64,000 nucleotides of DNA from Glycine soja (taxonomy: Eukaryota > Streptophyta > Magnoliopsida > Fabales > Fabaceae): contig NC_041011.1 of the NCBI RefSeq assembly GCF_004193775.1, positions 10,691,656 through 10,755,655 on the forward strand, in the 5' to 3' direction. Positions 7,551 to 20,529 of this stretch are shown piece by piece (the stretch's first letter is position 1; each line of letters starts with the position of its first letter). The translations under genes and the position numbers were made by a program. Under the pieces are notes generated by a model. It saw nothing but the letters and a program-made list of their open reading frames with translations, had not been told where the DNA came from and ran no database searches.

Positions 7551-10500
7551 GTCCCAACAGATCAAATAAAATTTTCATCAATATAATGATTGATTTAAAT
7601 AAATAAAAAAATCGATGTAATATACTTCATTATAATTTAAAATATGTCACCACACCGTCTTTTTTTATTGATATTGTTATACAACCAATATAGATTTTCA
7701 ACGTGAAATATCGTTTTTGTAGTATTGTTAGCCTTAACTCAATCACACTAAGGTATCTTCCCCTATCCCTAGGAGACAAATTAATTACTTATCTATTAGG
7801 GAATAAACAACTTAAATGATTAACAGAGTGTTAGAAACAATGTTATAAAACTCAGACCGATGATTGACTTTATAGAATACTATGTCAATGCAACCTAAAT
7901 TAGTGAGTTATTAATTGAATTTTATGATCTAGACTTGTACACTTTTTTCCCCCCAAATGTATATCAACAAATCCATATAGTGTAGTGGTCTAAATTTTGT
8001 ACGCTATTAGGTGCTATGTTAATTTGATCCTTGCCTACTTTAATACCACTTGCTTTGTACACGAGAGAGTAAAACAGGAAAAAGCTAGCAACCAGGGACT
8101 GAGCCAGCCCCCCTCCCGGGGGGAATGTATATGTATATAAATTTATACCAAATATTATTAATCTATATATTATAAAACATTAATTACAATAACAATATAT
8201 ATAAAATATATCTTTTTGAATTTTTCATACCATAAAAAATAAATTTAAATATATTTTTCGTCCTTACAATTCAGTATTTTTTCATTTTTGTTCTTATGAT
8301 TTTTTTTAATCATTGTAAAATATTTGTTTTATTCTTAAAAAGCTTTGAATAGTAAAAAAAATGCTTCGAATAGCAAAAAAAATGTTATGTAAAATGCTTT
8401 AAGAACGAAAATGAAAAAAAAATACTAAATTGCAAACATAAAAAAGATATTCAAGCCTACACTTATTTATAATTAAATTTACACTAGAATTTTCGAATCA
8501 AGTTTATAATAAGTTTTCTTTGTTGACGAAAGTTAATAAATAAATTTTAATTTTCAAATCAATTAAATCTAAATCAGTATAAATGAAAGACTAATAAAGT
8601 TATTTGATTTCTAAAAAATAAAGTTATTTTATTGCAAATGAAACTATTTTTAACTTTTAAAATAACAACTAATTATAAAAATAAAATATTACTTGAACAA
8701 TTACACTTGAAATTTTTATCTTATATAAGTTAAAAAGAATGCAATTGTCTCTACTTTAAAGTCTATAAAGACAAAAAATAAAAAATTTATTTAAAATAAG
8801 AAAAATGTCATTATGTTAAATACTGTTATCTACAAAATTAAATCTTATTAAATAAAAACTAATATTAAAAATATAATCTATATGTATACCAAAAAAATGT
8901 TGCAAACAATTAGGGGAAGTATCTTTTTTCTGGGAACATCATCAACAAAAAATTATTATGTTCACTATTTTTCATCCACCGATGCAGAAAATTATCCAGT
9001 TTTCCGTTCTCGTATGAGGCCGGAAAGTTTATAGGCAATAGGTTGGCACAAGAATTTTGGAGGGTTATTTGATTCATTTTTTTTAGTTTTATTCATAAAT
9101 TAATATTAATTTATTTTCAAATAAATTTTTTTATTTTCTTAGTTTTTATCCAATATTTTTTAATAGAAACTAAGAAAAAAATAAAATAAATTATTATTTG
9201 AATATTCTTGAACCCAACTAGAAAACGGATCCAATACTTCAAAAAAGAATTAAGCTTAGAGTCATATGAATGGAAATCTCATGCAAGCACGAACATGCAT
9301 CCGTCACACACAGGACTTTAGAAGGGAGAAGGCACGGGTACTAATCCCCTTTTCTTAAAATTTCTCATGTACTTTATTAAGTAAAATCAAGTAAAATTAA
9401 GTAAAGTTATTTCTTACAGATTTCTGGATCTATCCGTCCAAGAGCACGATAGAAAATTATTATTACATAGACTATATTGATTTAAGAAAAAGAAAAAAGT
9501 TATTACATAGAGGTGTTTTAACCTAGTTTGATGACATCAACATCAAATCAATAACATATGATTCTAAGAATTAACTCGAACTAGTTAGTACACCAAAAAT
9601 AAAAAACTGGAACTGGTTATAAGTTTTGTTCCTAATCCATCCGACCAATTAGTTTAATAACACTAGTTAGAACTTAAAACATTCGAAACACACACTTAAT
9701 CTTGAATGGACTAATCATACACAGTCTTTAGGCTGGCATCTAAGGCTTAATAATAATAATAATAATAAAAGATCACTCTCAAACTATATGGATTAAAAAA
9801 GTAAGAATCATGGAACTATAGGGATCAAATGAGTAATTTAACCTTATTATTATTATCATTTAAGGAAATGCAGTTTGTATAAAATGTTAAGAATTTAAAT
9901 TTAAGCAATTTAACTTCTTTTACAAAACTATTATTTTTGTTTTGTAGATATGTAGTTCACATCAATCAATTTGATTTTTATGTTTTTTTTGTGTGATATT
10001 AAGTAAATATTTAAAATATTAAAAGAAACAAAAATGATCAATTTTTATCTTAGCAAATTTCTATAATAAAGTTAATGTTAAGTAAATATTTTAAAAATGA
10101 ATAAGTAGATAATTTTTTTAATAAAAATTAAGTTTTCAAAATTTATATAATGAAAATAATTAATATTAATATTGTTAAAATAACAACAGAGACCCGTGCA
10201 ATCCATGGTTCTAAATCTAACCCGATTGACGTATGCCTTCAATAAATAGGAAACTATAAAATAAATTTGATCAAATCAATGGAATGTTAAAAGATTTTCA
10301 ACTCGTGTGTTTTTCATTTAATATATATTTATGAATGTATAAGTAGTTCCATAATCAGTAGAGATATTATTATTCATCAAATGTCCATATCATGTCATAT
10401 AAAATATTCCATGGATGGAAAACGGAAAAAGTGACCAAATTCAAATTCCATTTGAATTCAACTTTTCATAAACTATAGGATTTATAATACGTAAAGTAAA

Positions 10501-10844
10501 AACGAGAGTATTTATTTGACATTAATTTGAAATAAATTAAATTTATAAGATATTTTTATTAAGTTAAAGGTGAATAAAGCTTTTGCATAAAAAAAAGTTG
10601 AATAAAGCTTTACTTTCTAATTATTTTATACAAAAAATATATGGATGATAATTAATGTATAGATCAATGATAATAAATATTTCTAATTAGTGTATTTTTT
10701 TTTTTACTAAATCTAATTAGTGTACCTAAAAGTAACAATATTGAATGAAAATGTATAGTTAAACATTTTCAAATATTAAGAATTAGTGGTTTTTTTGTGT
10801 GAATATATTAGTAAGTAGTTGTGAGCATTACCCAATCCGGTCCA
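7551..10844. other. AT-rich spacer of unit B, no gene seen
   Basis: Collinear with 42593-45658 in unit C and, from 9131, with unit A. About 695 bases (8966-9660) are absent from C, the deletion edges sharing CAC. A (TAA)n tract at 9749-9768 precedes a truncated MITE end (to about 9842). No convincing coding sequence. Confidence 0.7.
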
Positions 10845-11216
10845 TTAGCTTTTTTTACATCCAATTGAGAGATGTGCTAAGACCAATTGAAGGGAGCAAT
10901 CCTTATTATAGATTGACACTACAACCTTTAATAGCCAAAATAATACATTCCAATATGAAGTGCCTTTGCACAACATGTGCAATATAGTCTCCAAGTGTCC
11001 TTCAAGGATGTTCTTCTTCCGCCATTTCAGGCTCCTCAAAGATAGGAAGAGGTAAGAGTAATGGCAAGTGTGGTGGAGGTGTAGGTTGTGGTTGTGGTTG
11101 TGTGGTGAAGAAGATGAAGCTTGTCGAGTTCTTTTCTTAGCCCTATTCTCTTTTTGCTTTTGCTTCTTCCTTAAGGCATTGCTTCTTCTACAAGTTCTTC
11201 GAATCTCTTGATCCAA
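10845..11216 (-). pseudogene. Athila-like gypsy gag remnant (unit B)
   Basis: The frame begins DQEIRRTCRR followed by a Lys/Arg-rich stretch, resembling the start of plant Athila-type gag (DLEIERTFRR-like). A primer-binding site complementary to tRNA-Asp lies about 180 bases upstream on the same strand, which supports a gag identity. Only the first 30 or so residues look gag-like; the rest is not recognisable. The copy in unit C (45659-45973) shares the reading frame start. Confidence 0.45.
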
Positions 11217-11395
11217 AGGGACTAGATCTTCTTAAGAAACTCTACCTCACATACATGGATCAAAGCAACTAAAGAACATGTTAGCAAAGTACTCAAGAGT
11301 AATACAAAAACAGAATTTAAAAGCAAAGAATTGAAGAATAATGAATCATTGCATAGAATATGAAATTAGCATAAGTTGCCTAATACGAGAAACAA

Positions 11396-11414
11396 GTCCC
11401 CGACAACGAAGCCA
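11396..11414 (-). other. tRNA-Asp primer-binding site of an Athila-like element (unit B)
   Basis: Minus strand reads TGGCTTCGTTGTCGGGGA, 15 of 18 matching the tRNA-Asp complement TGGCGCCGTTGCCGGGGA used by Athila-type elements. A leader and gag-like frame follow in the expected direction. Confidence 0.6.
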
Positions 11415-12115
11415 GAAAACTTATTACATCATTGACAAATGTCCAATTAGTGTAGTATTTTCAATAGTAAGTAGAAAGACGGTCTCCTCAAAGACTTGTT
11501 TGTACTAAGCTTTTTTGTGTAAACTCAACAACTAAGCAATGGTAATTTCTTCTTTTGAGATAAGGTTGCAATAAATTGAAGTTCAGCTCTAAAATTAAAC
11601 TACTAAATATAAGGTACATTTCACAAAGACAATATATCAAACAGTTGATGTGCACTAATTGGAAACAACAATTAAACAAACTAGTTAGGGTTTTAGTGGT
11701 ACTTGGCAAACATCTCAATAAAAAATGATTTTTATCTATTTAATGAGAACCATAACAATATCTCAATCCACTCAAGTCTTCTAACCTTGATTTCTCAAGT
11801 AAAAGAGGCTAAATCACATAACTCTACTCCTAATTCCTAAGCAAGTTAAGTTAAATGAATTATTTAAGAGAAAGGATTGCCAAGAGAATAATAAACATTA
11901 CTTTATCCCCAAATGAGACATTCATCAAATAGTATTCTCAAATCTCAGTTTTAAAGCATTTTCTAATGACAATGAAACATACAAATAAGTGTTTGGGTGA
12001 TCAAGCCAAGAACAAACATTAAAAGCAGAGAAATAACATTATTATTGAATAATCATTAAATAGATAGTAGACATAGTTACATGAGATTTGCTAGTACACA
12101 AAACCCTCAACTTCA
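11415..12115 (-). repeat. Athila-like LTR remnant (unit B)
   Basis: Lies directly upstream (minus strand) of the primer-binding site, so it should be LTR 3' sequence. It is collinear with 46173-46878 in unit C, where the LTR continues to about 47525. In B the rest is removed by a deletion of about 1.45 kb whose edges share TTCAA. No coding sequence seen. Confidence 0.5.
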
Positions 12116-14198
12116 AGTACAAACTCATTTATTGTTTTTGGGTCAAAGGTTAATGCAAGGGAATTCATAATTAAAAAGTTTGTTTTTTTGCTATAAGTGG
12201 CTGAACATTTAAATTATAAACACACAATGCCTTAATCATATCCACATAATGGATGCACTTAAACAATCTTCAAAGAATCATGCAAAATCAAGTGTGCAAA
12301 ACCAATGAAAAAATAAAATACAAATATATTTTACTTACAATTAATTTAAGTAGTTATGAAGGTACATCTCATTTTGGACTTTATGTAGAATGACAAAAAA
12401 AAGTGATGGAAAGAAAAAAAAAGTAAAAGAAAAGAGAGAAAATGACATATGATGAGTGATATATAATTGGAAATATAAAGAGCATTAAGAAGAAAATTCA
12501 ATGAAAGAAAATAGATAAAAATATGAGCATAATTATTATATTAATATTCTATATTGTAACTCTACTTATAATCAACATAAAATTATTATAAAATTGAATT
12601 TATTTTTTTGGATTTATTTTGTTAGAAACATAATTTTATCTCAAAACAAATGGGCTAAAGAAAATAAGGTGACCTTAAATATCAAACTATTATGTAATAC
12701 ATAATTGCATGATAATGATTAATTATAACCTTGTAAAATTAATTTAACTTTTTAAAAAGGTTTAAGTCTCTAATTGGTTCTTGAAATATACTCAAATTTT
12801 TTTTGGGTCCCTAGTAAGATTTTTCTTGTCTTTTCGTCCTTGGATTTTTTTATTTTATATTTGGTCCTTGCCATTAGGTTGGCTCTATTAAGTGTTGACG
12901 CATATGTGAAAATTTTTAAATTTTTTTGGTGGTTTTTAAAATTGGTTGTATTTATTTAAATAATTAAATTACAATTTTTGGTATTTTAAAATTTTCTAAA
13001 ACCATTTAAATGCAACCACACCATGGACCAGTTGTTTTAAAACTTTAGATGTCATTTAAATAAATCAATAGCTAGGATATAAACCACTAATTATTATTAA
13101 TTTAAAATTTGTAAATAATCAAGAAAATTGATTCTTGTTAACCCTAAACCTAAAGGCTTCTCCTTCCTTTTGAATCGTGACAGTTTACAAACCTTTCCTC
13201 AATGCTGATTCCAAACAGCACCCAAAAGCACCCTTTGAAGCCTTCGTTGCAGGCTCGACACCCCCCTTAGTAACTCGACTCCAAATATGTGTGGTCTTTT
13301 GTTCTTAGAACATGTTTTTGGGTTTCTTGAGACCCCTAACTCTTATCACCAACTTCAAGTTCACTTCTCAACCAATCACATTTCCCACTCGGATGAGGTT
13401 GACACATCACCTGACTCACCTTCATGTTGGCTCATGATCTAGGAAAGTGTACCTAATCTAGTAGTAAAGAAACAATAAGTATTATGTATTGTATTCACAA
13501 AGACTTGGTGTAATATTTATGAATTGAGCAAAAAATGTAATCTAAAACATTCACTGCAGTGTGTTGTCAATTTGTTTTAGTGAGTGAGACAATGTTTTTC
13601 AGTTTTCAAAAGAGAATTTTGTTGTAGCAAGACCCGAGTTTGCTATAGCGAGAAAAGAACAATTGGTGGATTTTGAAAAAAATTTGGAGCAAAAATGGAA
13701 ATCAAAGAAAAAAGGCATTGCTGACTTGAATTCCATAGCATTCAACATACGGAAGTCAATTTCTAATCATTTTCCTAGTTCAATGCAACCAAGATTCAAC
13801 TCAATTGATTAATCCTAATTCCTTAGGAGATAATCTTTTATTCCTAAGCTAAATTCCTAATTCCTTAGGTAACTTAACCAAGAACTCAAAACATGAACAA
13901 CGAATCTCTTCAATGCAAAAATTGATTTCATTCCTAAAATTAAGTTTTCACAAAATTGCAATTCAAATCTAGAATCAATTTTTTTCAACACAATTCAATT
14001 CCTAAAAGCTAGTTTGATCAAGCCTAAGCATGCATTTAAGCAAATATTTGGAATATGATCACATGTATAACAAAGAAAATAAATCAGAAAATGAAGAATC
14101 ACATACTTGGTTACTACTTCATTCAATTAACAATTTCAATGTTTAGCTCCAATGGATCTAGATTTGGTCTAAAATAACATTAAAATCAAAGTTACAAT

Positions 14199-14221
14199 AG
14201 AGAGAGAGAGAGAGAGAGAGG
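14199..14221. repeat. (GA)n microsatellite
   Basis: About 11 GA repeats in unit B; the matching position in unit C (near 49986) has only about 6, so the repeat has changed length since the duplication. Confidence 0.9.
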
Positions 14222-14460
14222 AAAAAATGCAAATCTATAACTCTGAATCGAAAAAATGACAAAAGGAGCCAATTATGATGTTACAAGTTATTTTAGTTAG
14301 AGCCAAATCTATATATTTTTTCTGTCACATTAGACTTTCATTGTAGTGAGGACACTTCTTGCTACAACGAGGCTTCATATTTTGCAAATGATACTTCACT
14401 TGAATCTTCTTGCTCTATGACCAACTTTCACTATGGTGAGAGTTGTACTCGTTGTGGCGA

Positions 14461-14556
14461 GTGCTTGCTCAATATCTTAGTCTTCAACATTCATATTCGT
14501 TGTGGCAAGTGCTTGCTCAATATCTTAGTCTTCAACATTCATATTCGTTGTGGCAA
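14461..14556. repeat. 48-bp tandem duplication specific to unit B
   Basis: Two perfect copies of a 48-base unit beginning GTGCTTGCTCAATATC. The homologous place in unit C (near 50240) has one copy, so this arose after the units separated or was lost from C. Confidence 0.9.
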
Positions 14557-15520
14557 GTCTTCACATTCATTCACTTGATAACTGGTCCTCTTTTGCTGTG
14601 GTGAAGGGTCATCTAGCTATGGGTCAGCTTAAGTCTGCAACTTATCAATCCTTTAAACTAAAAAATATCTTTGTAACATCAAAATTTAAAACAAAACAAT
14701 AAAAACTCTCTTTTTATTTTCTGAAATGATTTTTTATAATAGTTTATTCACAATAGCAACAATATATTAACAAAAATCCTAAAAAAGTTAGGCTAATTGC
14801 TCACAAAAACAAAGTGTGAGAAACAATTATCACCTCACCCGCACACAAGATTGTGGAAGGATAATAAAAGGGTCATCTTCAATTGCCTTTGTGTTTTGGG
14901 TAGCATTGGGGTAGTTATGAAAAAATGGTCAAGGTTGTGACATCTTTAATTCACGTGTTTGGACTTTTTTGTTTTTTTGCTTTAATTGATGAGGTGCTTG
15001 TCATTGAAGGAAAAGTTAAAGTTGTGGCCTTAATGAATCATCCTTGTGTTCCAATGATATTTTTGTTTTTATTTTGGATTGTGAAGAGTTGCATGAGAGT
15101 TGGGGATTTATGTACTAGATCTATTTTCTTGGAAAATGCATATGTATTACTGAGAAGAGTTGCATGAGATTTTGGATTATAAATTGTCTTTTCTTCCAAA
15201 AACATTTCAAGGTTAGTGCATATGTATTATTGTCAAGAGTTGGCATGAGGTTGTGGATTGTGAATTGTCTTTATGTTCCAAATATGTTTTCTTTCTTTCT
15301 TTTTTTCTTTAATTGATTTGACGGTTTTTAAGCTGCTAGATATTTTAATTTGAAATTCTAAATGAATATTGATGATTTTAAAACCGACAACAAATTGTTG
15401 CTTAAAAATTTAATGGACATATGAACACTTAACAGAGCCAACCAAATGGTCGGGACTAAACACAAAATATAAAAAATTTTAAAATATTGATTGCATGCAT
15501 TTTATGAATTCCATTTTGGC

Positions 15521-15926
15521 TTAATGATACTTTTGGTCCTTAAGGTATCACAATTGAGAATTGAAATACCTTAAGTTTCAATTGAGCTAGTTGGATCCCT
15601 CAGCTATCACAAATGTGTGACTTTAGTCCCCTATATATCAATTGCGTCTATTGGGTCCTCATGTACACAATTGTATAAACTTCATTTAAGTATTGTAATT
15701 GTGTGATTTTAGTCCCCAAGGTATCACAATAATGTGATTTTTTCCCTGAAAAATGATAGTTCTAATAGTGCAATTATAAATTTTAAGGTACTAAAATCGC
15801 ACAATAGAGACATCTAAGGCACTCAATTGTCACAATTGAAATCTAAGGGACTAAAATCACACATTTGTGATACGTAGGGGATCCAATTGGCATAATTGAA
15901 ATTTAGGAGACTAAAAGTATAATTAA
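15521..15926. mobile_element. MITE-like inverted-repeat element (unit B)
   Basis: 406 bases beginning TTAATGATACTTTTGGTC and ending GACTAAAAGTATAATTAA, imperfect inverted ends. The two halves also mirror each other internally (AGTCCC / GGGACT blocks with ACAATT spacers). No coding capacity. An equal-length copy lies at 51249-51654, so insertion preceded the duplication. Target duplication not determined. Confidence 0.65.
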
Positions 15927-16413
15927 AAATGTATTTTAATTACTTAAAATAAATTTAATATTTTACTTATCTATTTAAAATACATTAAATAATTCTTTGA
16001 CCCCCTACGAAATGGAATGGAGATTTAATTATTTGTGCTGTTCTATTTTAAGCCTACCTCCAAACTCGACCTACCTTAGTTGAAGATGAGAAAATGAAAA
16101 TCCCCAACCAAAGTTCAAAAGGTTGGAATTTCTAATAGAATTGGATTTTTATGTATTTAAGATGCCCTTTCATTCAAACACTACATCATGTAGAAACTAC
16201 ATCACAGTTACAAACTCCACTAACAAAGCAAAGAAACAACATAAAGGAAACATAGTTTACCAACACATGATGAAAACTATTCAATATAACGAAAACATAA
16301 GTCCTAGATAATCAATCCTAACCACACCCCAAACATTAATTTGATTAAGCTGGTGCTCATTCTAAAACATATTAAATTTAAAAACATTGACTAAAACTTT
16401 AAATAGGGCATCA

Positions 16414-16950
16414 TCAGTTGAGGTTCCCACGTTTTTCTTTGAGTTGTCTCTTAAACTCCTCTAACATCTTCTTATACTTGTCAAGTTGGGAATATGTCAT
16501 GCTTTCAATAGGCCTAGCCCACCAGAACTGATCCTCTACAGCCTTCGCTAAATGATTTAAATCCTTTGTGCGCTTCTTCTCAATAGCAATTTGGTTGGAC
16601 AAGCAATGGAGGTGTGTGTGGAGCTCAACTTCGTCCACAGTGGAGTGCACCTTGTTGAGGTCCAAGGTAAGGAGGGGAGGTGGGCCCTGTGTCTTATAGC
16701 GTTGGACAACAGAATCAACACTAGGACTGCCAAAAAAAAATACTCGATTACCGGGTGAGAACATAATCACTGCGACATCCACGCCACAAAGGGTTGCAAG
16801 CTCACTGGCTTTCTTGAAAACCCCAGTGCGAAGCTTCGAGAATGTCACCGGAAGGTTACTCTCGTTTCTCATCTTCTTCATTTCAATCTTTTGTCGACCT
16901 TTAGTCTTCTTAGCGACACCGTTCAAGTCTGGCATGTTGTTTGACTCCAT
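16414..16950 (-). CDS. Type I (M-alpha) MADS-box transcription factor, AGL62-like
   Basis: Single-exon, 178-residue frame. Residues 17-77 form a MADS DNA-binding domain: KGRQKIEM start, the N-x-S-N-L-x-V-T-F-S-K core, FKKASEL, the TLCG motif and FSPGNRVFFFG. This is the pattern of M-alpha proteins such as Arabidopsis AGL62, a nuclear factor that restrains endosperm cellularisation; that role is family knowledge, not shown here. Residue 40 is Leu where SKRR is usual in the family. Residues 105-175 are charged and probably helical. A nine-base homopolymer encodes the FFF run and is a slippage risk. A TATA box lies about 77 bases upstream. This is the only full copy of three; the sisters at 5359-5414 and 52142-52414 have lost the DNA-binding domain. 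Expression is unknown. Confidence 0.85.
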   Translation of the reverse strand: MESNNMPDLNGVAKKTKGRQKIEMKKMRNESNLPVTFSKLRTGVFKKASELATLCGVDVAVIMFSPGNRVFFFGSPSVDSVVQRYKTQGPPPLLTLDLNKVHSTVDEVELHTHLHCLSNQIAIEKKRTKDLNHLAKAVEDQFWWARPIESMTYSQLDKYKKMLEEFKRQLKEKRGNLN

Positions 16951-17026
16951 GGGTTATAGGCTTTGCTATCTTATATGATATGAAATATGAATATTGAGGT
17001 GCAACATAGAGGAGATGTTAGGCTCA

Positions 17027-17033
17027 ATTTATA
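17027..17033 (-). promoter_or_regulatory. TATA box of the intact MADS gene
   Basis: Minus strand TATAAAT in CCTATAAATTGAGCC, about 77 bases upstream of the start codon. It is conserved at 52491-52497 in unit C and missing in unit A. Confidence 0.5.
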
Positions 17034-17858
17034 GGAAAAGGTTTGGTTTGGCAAACTAGAGTCTGACATGGTGAGCCAAGCGCGCCTCTGTGGACTATCT
17101 GACCTGTATTTTGACCACATTAAAATGGTTTCAAGATTAAGTGAATCTCAATTGAATGCCTTATATGGTATGTGCAAATGATTTTCTATATAAACCATTC
17201 TGGGTACAAAAATGTATATCTGTACTGAGTTTTTTTCCAGGTAGTTTTCTTTTACAGCGTCAGTCTTATCTGTTATTTGAAGAATAATTTGGTTTAATAA
17301 TTAATTAAGGAAAATGATAGTTAATTTATTACCAAAGGAGGGCTATGAAATAGTTTTTAGCATACTCCTTCTAACACACCATCTGTAATTAGTTGGAATT
17401 TATTGAAAACTACAAATTCAAGAGAGAGAAAATCATTACATATGATGTGAGACCCAATAAATTTTGTCATTTCCAATGAATGTCAACCAATAAAAGAAAA
17501 TGTATTGAAAATAATTTGTTCCTAACTTTTATATTTTTTACTATATGTCAATTATATTTTGGTACAATTGACTTTATACTCCCGTTGCAGTTTGCACCAC
17601 TGAGAAATGAGTCATAATCATGTTGAACTTGTTTATCTCAATTTGACTGGATAAGAATCAGTTATGTTTGAAGCTCAATTTGAATTTATTTTTTTTCAAG
17701 CTGAAAGTCAATTCAATTGAAGCTCATGAACGAATTTGGTTTAGAGCTGAAAGTCAATTCAATTCAAGCTCATGAACCAATTTCAAGCTGAAAGTCAATT
17801 CAGTTATGTTTGAAGCTCAATTTGAATTTTTTTTTTGAAGCTCAATTTGAATTTATTT
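17034..17858. other. MADS upstream region (unit B)
   Basis: Non-coding. The distal part (17640-17850) repeats short blocks such as AAGCTGAAAGTCAATTCA and GAAGCTCAATTTGAATTT. It ends where the gypsy LTR fragment begins. Collinear with 52498-53328. Confidence 0.7.
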
Positions 17859-19336
17859 AAGAACTAAACGTTGGTTAAGTTTTTTTGATCTTTTTCCGCA
17901 AGATCGATTTTAACCGCACAAAAAATCGTTTAAGGCATTGGGCCATTAAACGATCTTTTGATTCTTTTGAAAGGACAGAAACGTTAAGGTGTTGGACCAT
18001 AAAAACGGTTTTAAGTGACTTTTACGGACAAAGCTTGATGTGTGAGTTGATTTTAACCTTAGTTTCACTTTGGTTATTAGTCAATTCATTCAAGGAAACT
18101 TCCAAAGAAAAACATCCGATTGATTTTTTTGATTATTTTATTCAAAGATATTTTGATTATTTTATTATTATTTTTTCAAGATATTTTGATTATTTTATTA
18201 TTATTTTGCTTTTTTTTTGTTTAACCGAGGTTACAGCGTGAACGATCGGTTAGATTTTGCTTTAACAGTGATTAAACGACATTACAACACAAATGATCGG
18301 TTGAAATTCATTTTATCATTTATTAGGCGAGATAACGACTTAAATAAACGGTTAAAGCACATTAAAAATGGAAGAAAAGAAAATCGAAAGTGAACGAGAT
18401 GAAGATGAAAGCAAACAAAACAAGAAATGAATTGAAAGTCTCGGATTCGAACAATTGCCGGTTGAAGAACGAAGAACGAACGAAGAACGATGAAGAACGC
18501 AGGAAAATCTTCACAGATTTACTCACGGAAACGTCTCGGAAGCGTTACGGAAGCACTTTGACTCGATTCTTCTTCACGGAAACGTGTTTTTTACCCAAAA
18601 TAGCTTAAATGCATAGCCAAGGGGTCATGAATATTTTTGAAACAGCCTCCCTCCCCTATTTATAGGGAAAAAGGGAGGTGCTTGCTGCCCAGAGGCTTCT
18701 TGAGGAAAATTTCTAAGCGCACCCTAATTACTAAGTTCACCCCTTTTCGTACTCTACGGAAAAGTTACGGAAGCCTTACGGAAGTTTTTTGGATTTGATT
18801 TTCATCTTTTTTTCTCTTCCCTTTCACCAATATTAAGTGAAATATGCTTACCCAAGATTTTCAGAAATTTTACGGAAGTCGTGGAAGCCCCAAAAACCAT
18901 TTTTCAACAAAACGTGGAGGAGCTTGCCACCCAGTTGCTTCCTCCTTAAGCAACCCAACTTCCAAAATATTCCGGAAGGGCCTAGATTTGAATTTCTATT
19001 TACACCATATCTTGATAAGTTCACCCCCTATTTTTATGTTTTTGGCTGTTTTCTTTCCAAAATCTCACAAAACTTTACGGATTCCACCGCAATGAGTGTT
19101 AAGCCAACTGAAGCAATCAACAATGGTCCTCGGATGAAATTATAGTGTAACAGTTTATTTACACACACTCCACTTTGCTAAATACACTCCCGTTTACGTG
19201 TTTTTGACTGGTTTCTTCCCGAAACATCTTAGAACTTTATGGATTCTACAACGATGGGTGTTAAACATTTTGAGATGGTCAAACGAAGGTCGCATGTCGA
19301 CAAACAATGGTTCCCAGATGAAATTAGGGTATGACA
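17859..19336 (-). repeat. 3' LTR of the Tat element (unit B), truncated
   Basis: On the minus strand the LTR opens TGTCATACCCTAATTTC directly after the polypurine tract. About 1.48 kb remain and the 3' end is lost at 17859. Relative to unit C, about 290 bases (C 53470-53750) are missing between two GTTGGACC motifs. Confidence 0.75.
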
Positions 19337-19349
19337 GTTGCCCCTCTTT
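19337..19349 (-). other. Polypurine tract of the Tat element (unit B)
   Basis: Minus strand AAAGAGGGGCAAC immediately before the LTR start TGTCATACC, the primer for plus-strand synthesis. Confidence 0.75.
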
Positions 19350-19627
19350 ACTTATCTTTTATCGGAGATAAAAGGGAGGTAAAGATAAGACACTAATTTC
19401 GTTCGAGTGGATCCTCACTCGAGCAATCAATAGCCCAACCAGCGAAATGCGTCTTCGGACTTGGACGTCTCGGGATGGCAAAGGAAAAAATTTGGGAAAA
19501 CCTGCAAAAATCTTCAAAATGATTAGAAATGGCCGACCATCATCATTCTGATGTTATCGGACTTGTTTGTCTCTCGATGATAAAGGTGCGGATAACCATG
19601 AGGTATATCCACGTGCTACCGGACCCT

Positions 19628-20529
19628 TGAGTCTGACGGATAGCAAAATGAGACTTTTTCGCAGTCTCGACCGGAAGACGCCGACATCTCCGGAAAAGGT
19701 GCAGATGACGACGTTAGTCACAAAATGCTATCAGGCTTTGAGTCTTACGAATAACAAATGAGACTTTTTCGCAGTCTCAGTCGGAAGACGCTTACATCTC
19801 CCGGAAGGTGCAGATGACGATGTTAGTCACTGCATGCTACCGGGCTTTGAGTCTTACGGATAGTAAATGAGACTATTTCACAGTCTCAGCCGGAAGACAC
19901 TGAAATCTCCGGGGAAGGTGCAGATGACGATGTTAGTCACTGCATGCTATCGGGCTTTGAGTCTTACGAATAGCAAATGAGACTTTTTCGCAGTCTCGGC
20001 CAGAAGATGCTAACATCTTCGGCAAAGGTGCAGATGATGATGTTAGTCACTGCATTCTATCGAGCTTTGAGTCTTACGGATAGAAAATTAGACTTTTTTC
20101 GCAGTCTCAGCCGGAAGTCGCTAACATCTTTGGGGAAGGTGTAGATGACGACGTTAGTCACTGCATGCTATCGGGCTTGGAGTCTTATGGATAGCAAATG
20201 TGACTTTTTCGCAGTCTCGGCCGGAAGACGCTGACATCTCCGGGGTAGGTGCAGATGACGACGTTAGTCACTGCATGCTATCGGACTTTGAGTCTTACGG
20301 ATAGCAAATGAGACTTTTTCGCAGTCTTGGCCGGAAGACGCTGACATCTCTGGGGAAGGTGCAGATGACGACGTTAGTCACTGCATGCTATCGGGCTTTG
20401 AGTCTTACGTATAGCAAAATGATACTTTTTCGCAGTCTCGGCCGGAAGATGCTGACATCTCCAGGGAAGGTGCAGATGACGACGTTAGTCACTGCATGCT
20501 ATCGAGCTTTGAGTCTTACGGATTGCAAA
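19628..20529. repeat. ~110-bp tandem repeat in the Tat 3' UTR, about 8 units
   Basis: Each unit carries GAGACTTTTTCGCAGTCTC (itself a hairpin-forming palindrome), CCGGAAGACGCTGACATC, GGTGCAGATGACGACG and GAGTCTTACGGATAGC. The frames through it are by-products. Variable tandem repeats in the 3' UTR are a known trait of Tat/Ogre elements and a known source of satellites. The unit C array has about 6 units. Confidence 0.9.

Larger units (their letters stand above)
12116..15520. other. Non-coding spacer of unit B
   Basis: Collinear with 48333-51248 in unit C. Contains a poly-T-rich MITE-like stretch (12760-12960), a GC-richer patch (13160-13440) whose frames are not recognisable, and a segment (13600-14600) with recurring GTTGTGGCGAG and GCTATAGCGAG motifs typical of old LTR sequence. 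A frame at 14925-15167 is hydrophobic and conserved in C only with a changed start; I do not call it a gene. Confidence 0.6.

Noticed and set aside
11488..11718. 76-codon minus-strand frame with Cys and Leu runs
   Set aside because: Lies in the LTR upstream of the tRNA-Asp primer site; the matching frame in C (46246-46437) starts elsewhere.
14925..15167. Hydrophobic 80-codon frame
   Set aside because: No recognisable domain, start not conserved in unit C (50687), and composition of the surrounding AT-rich spacer.
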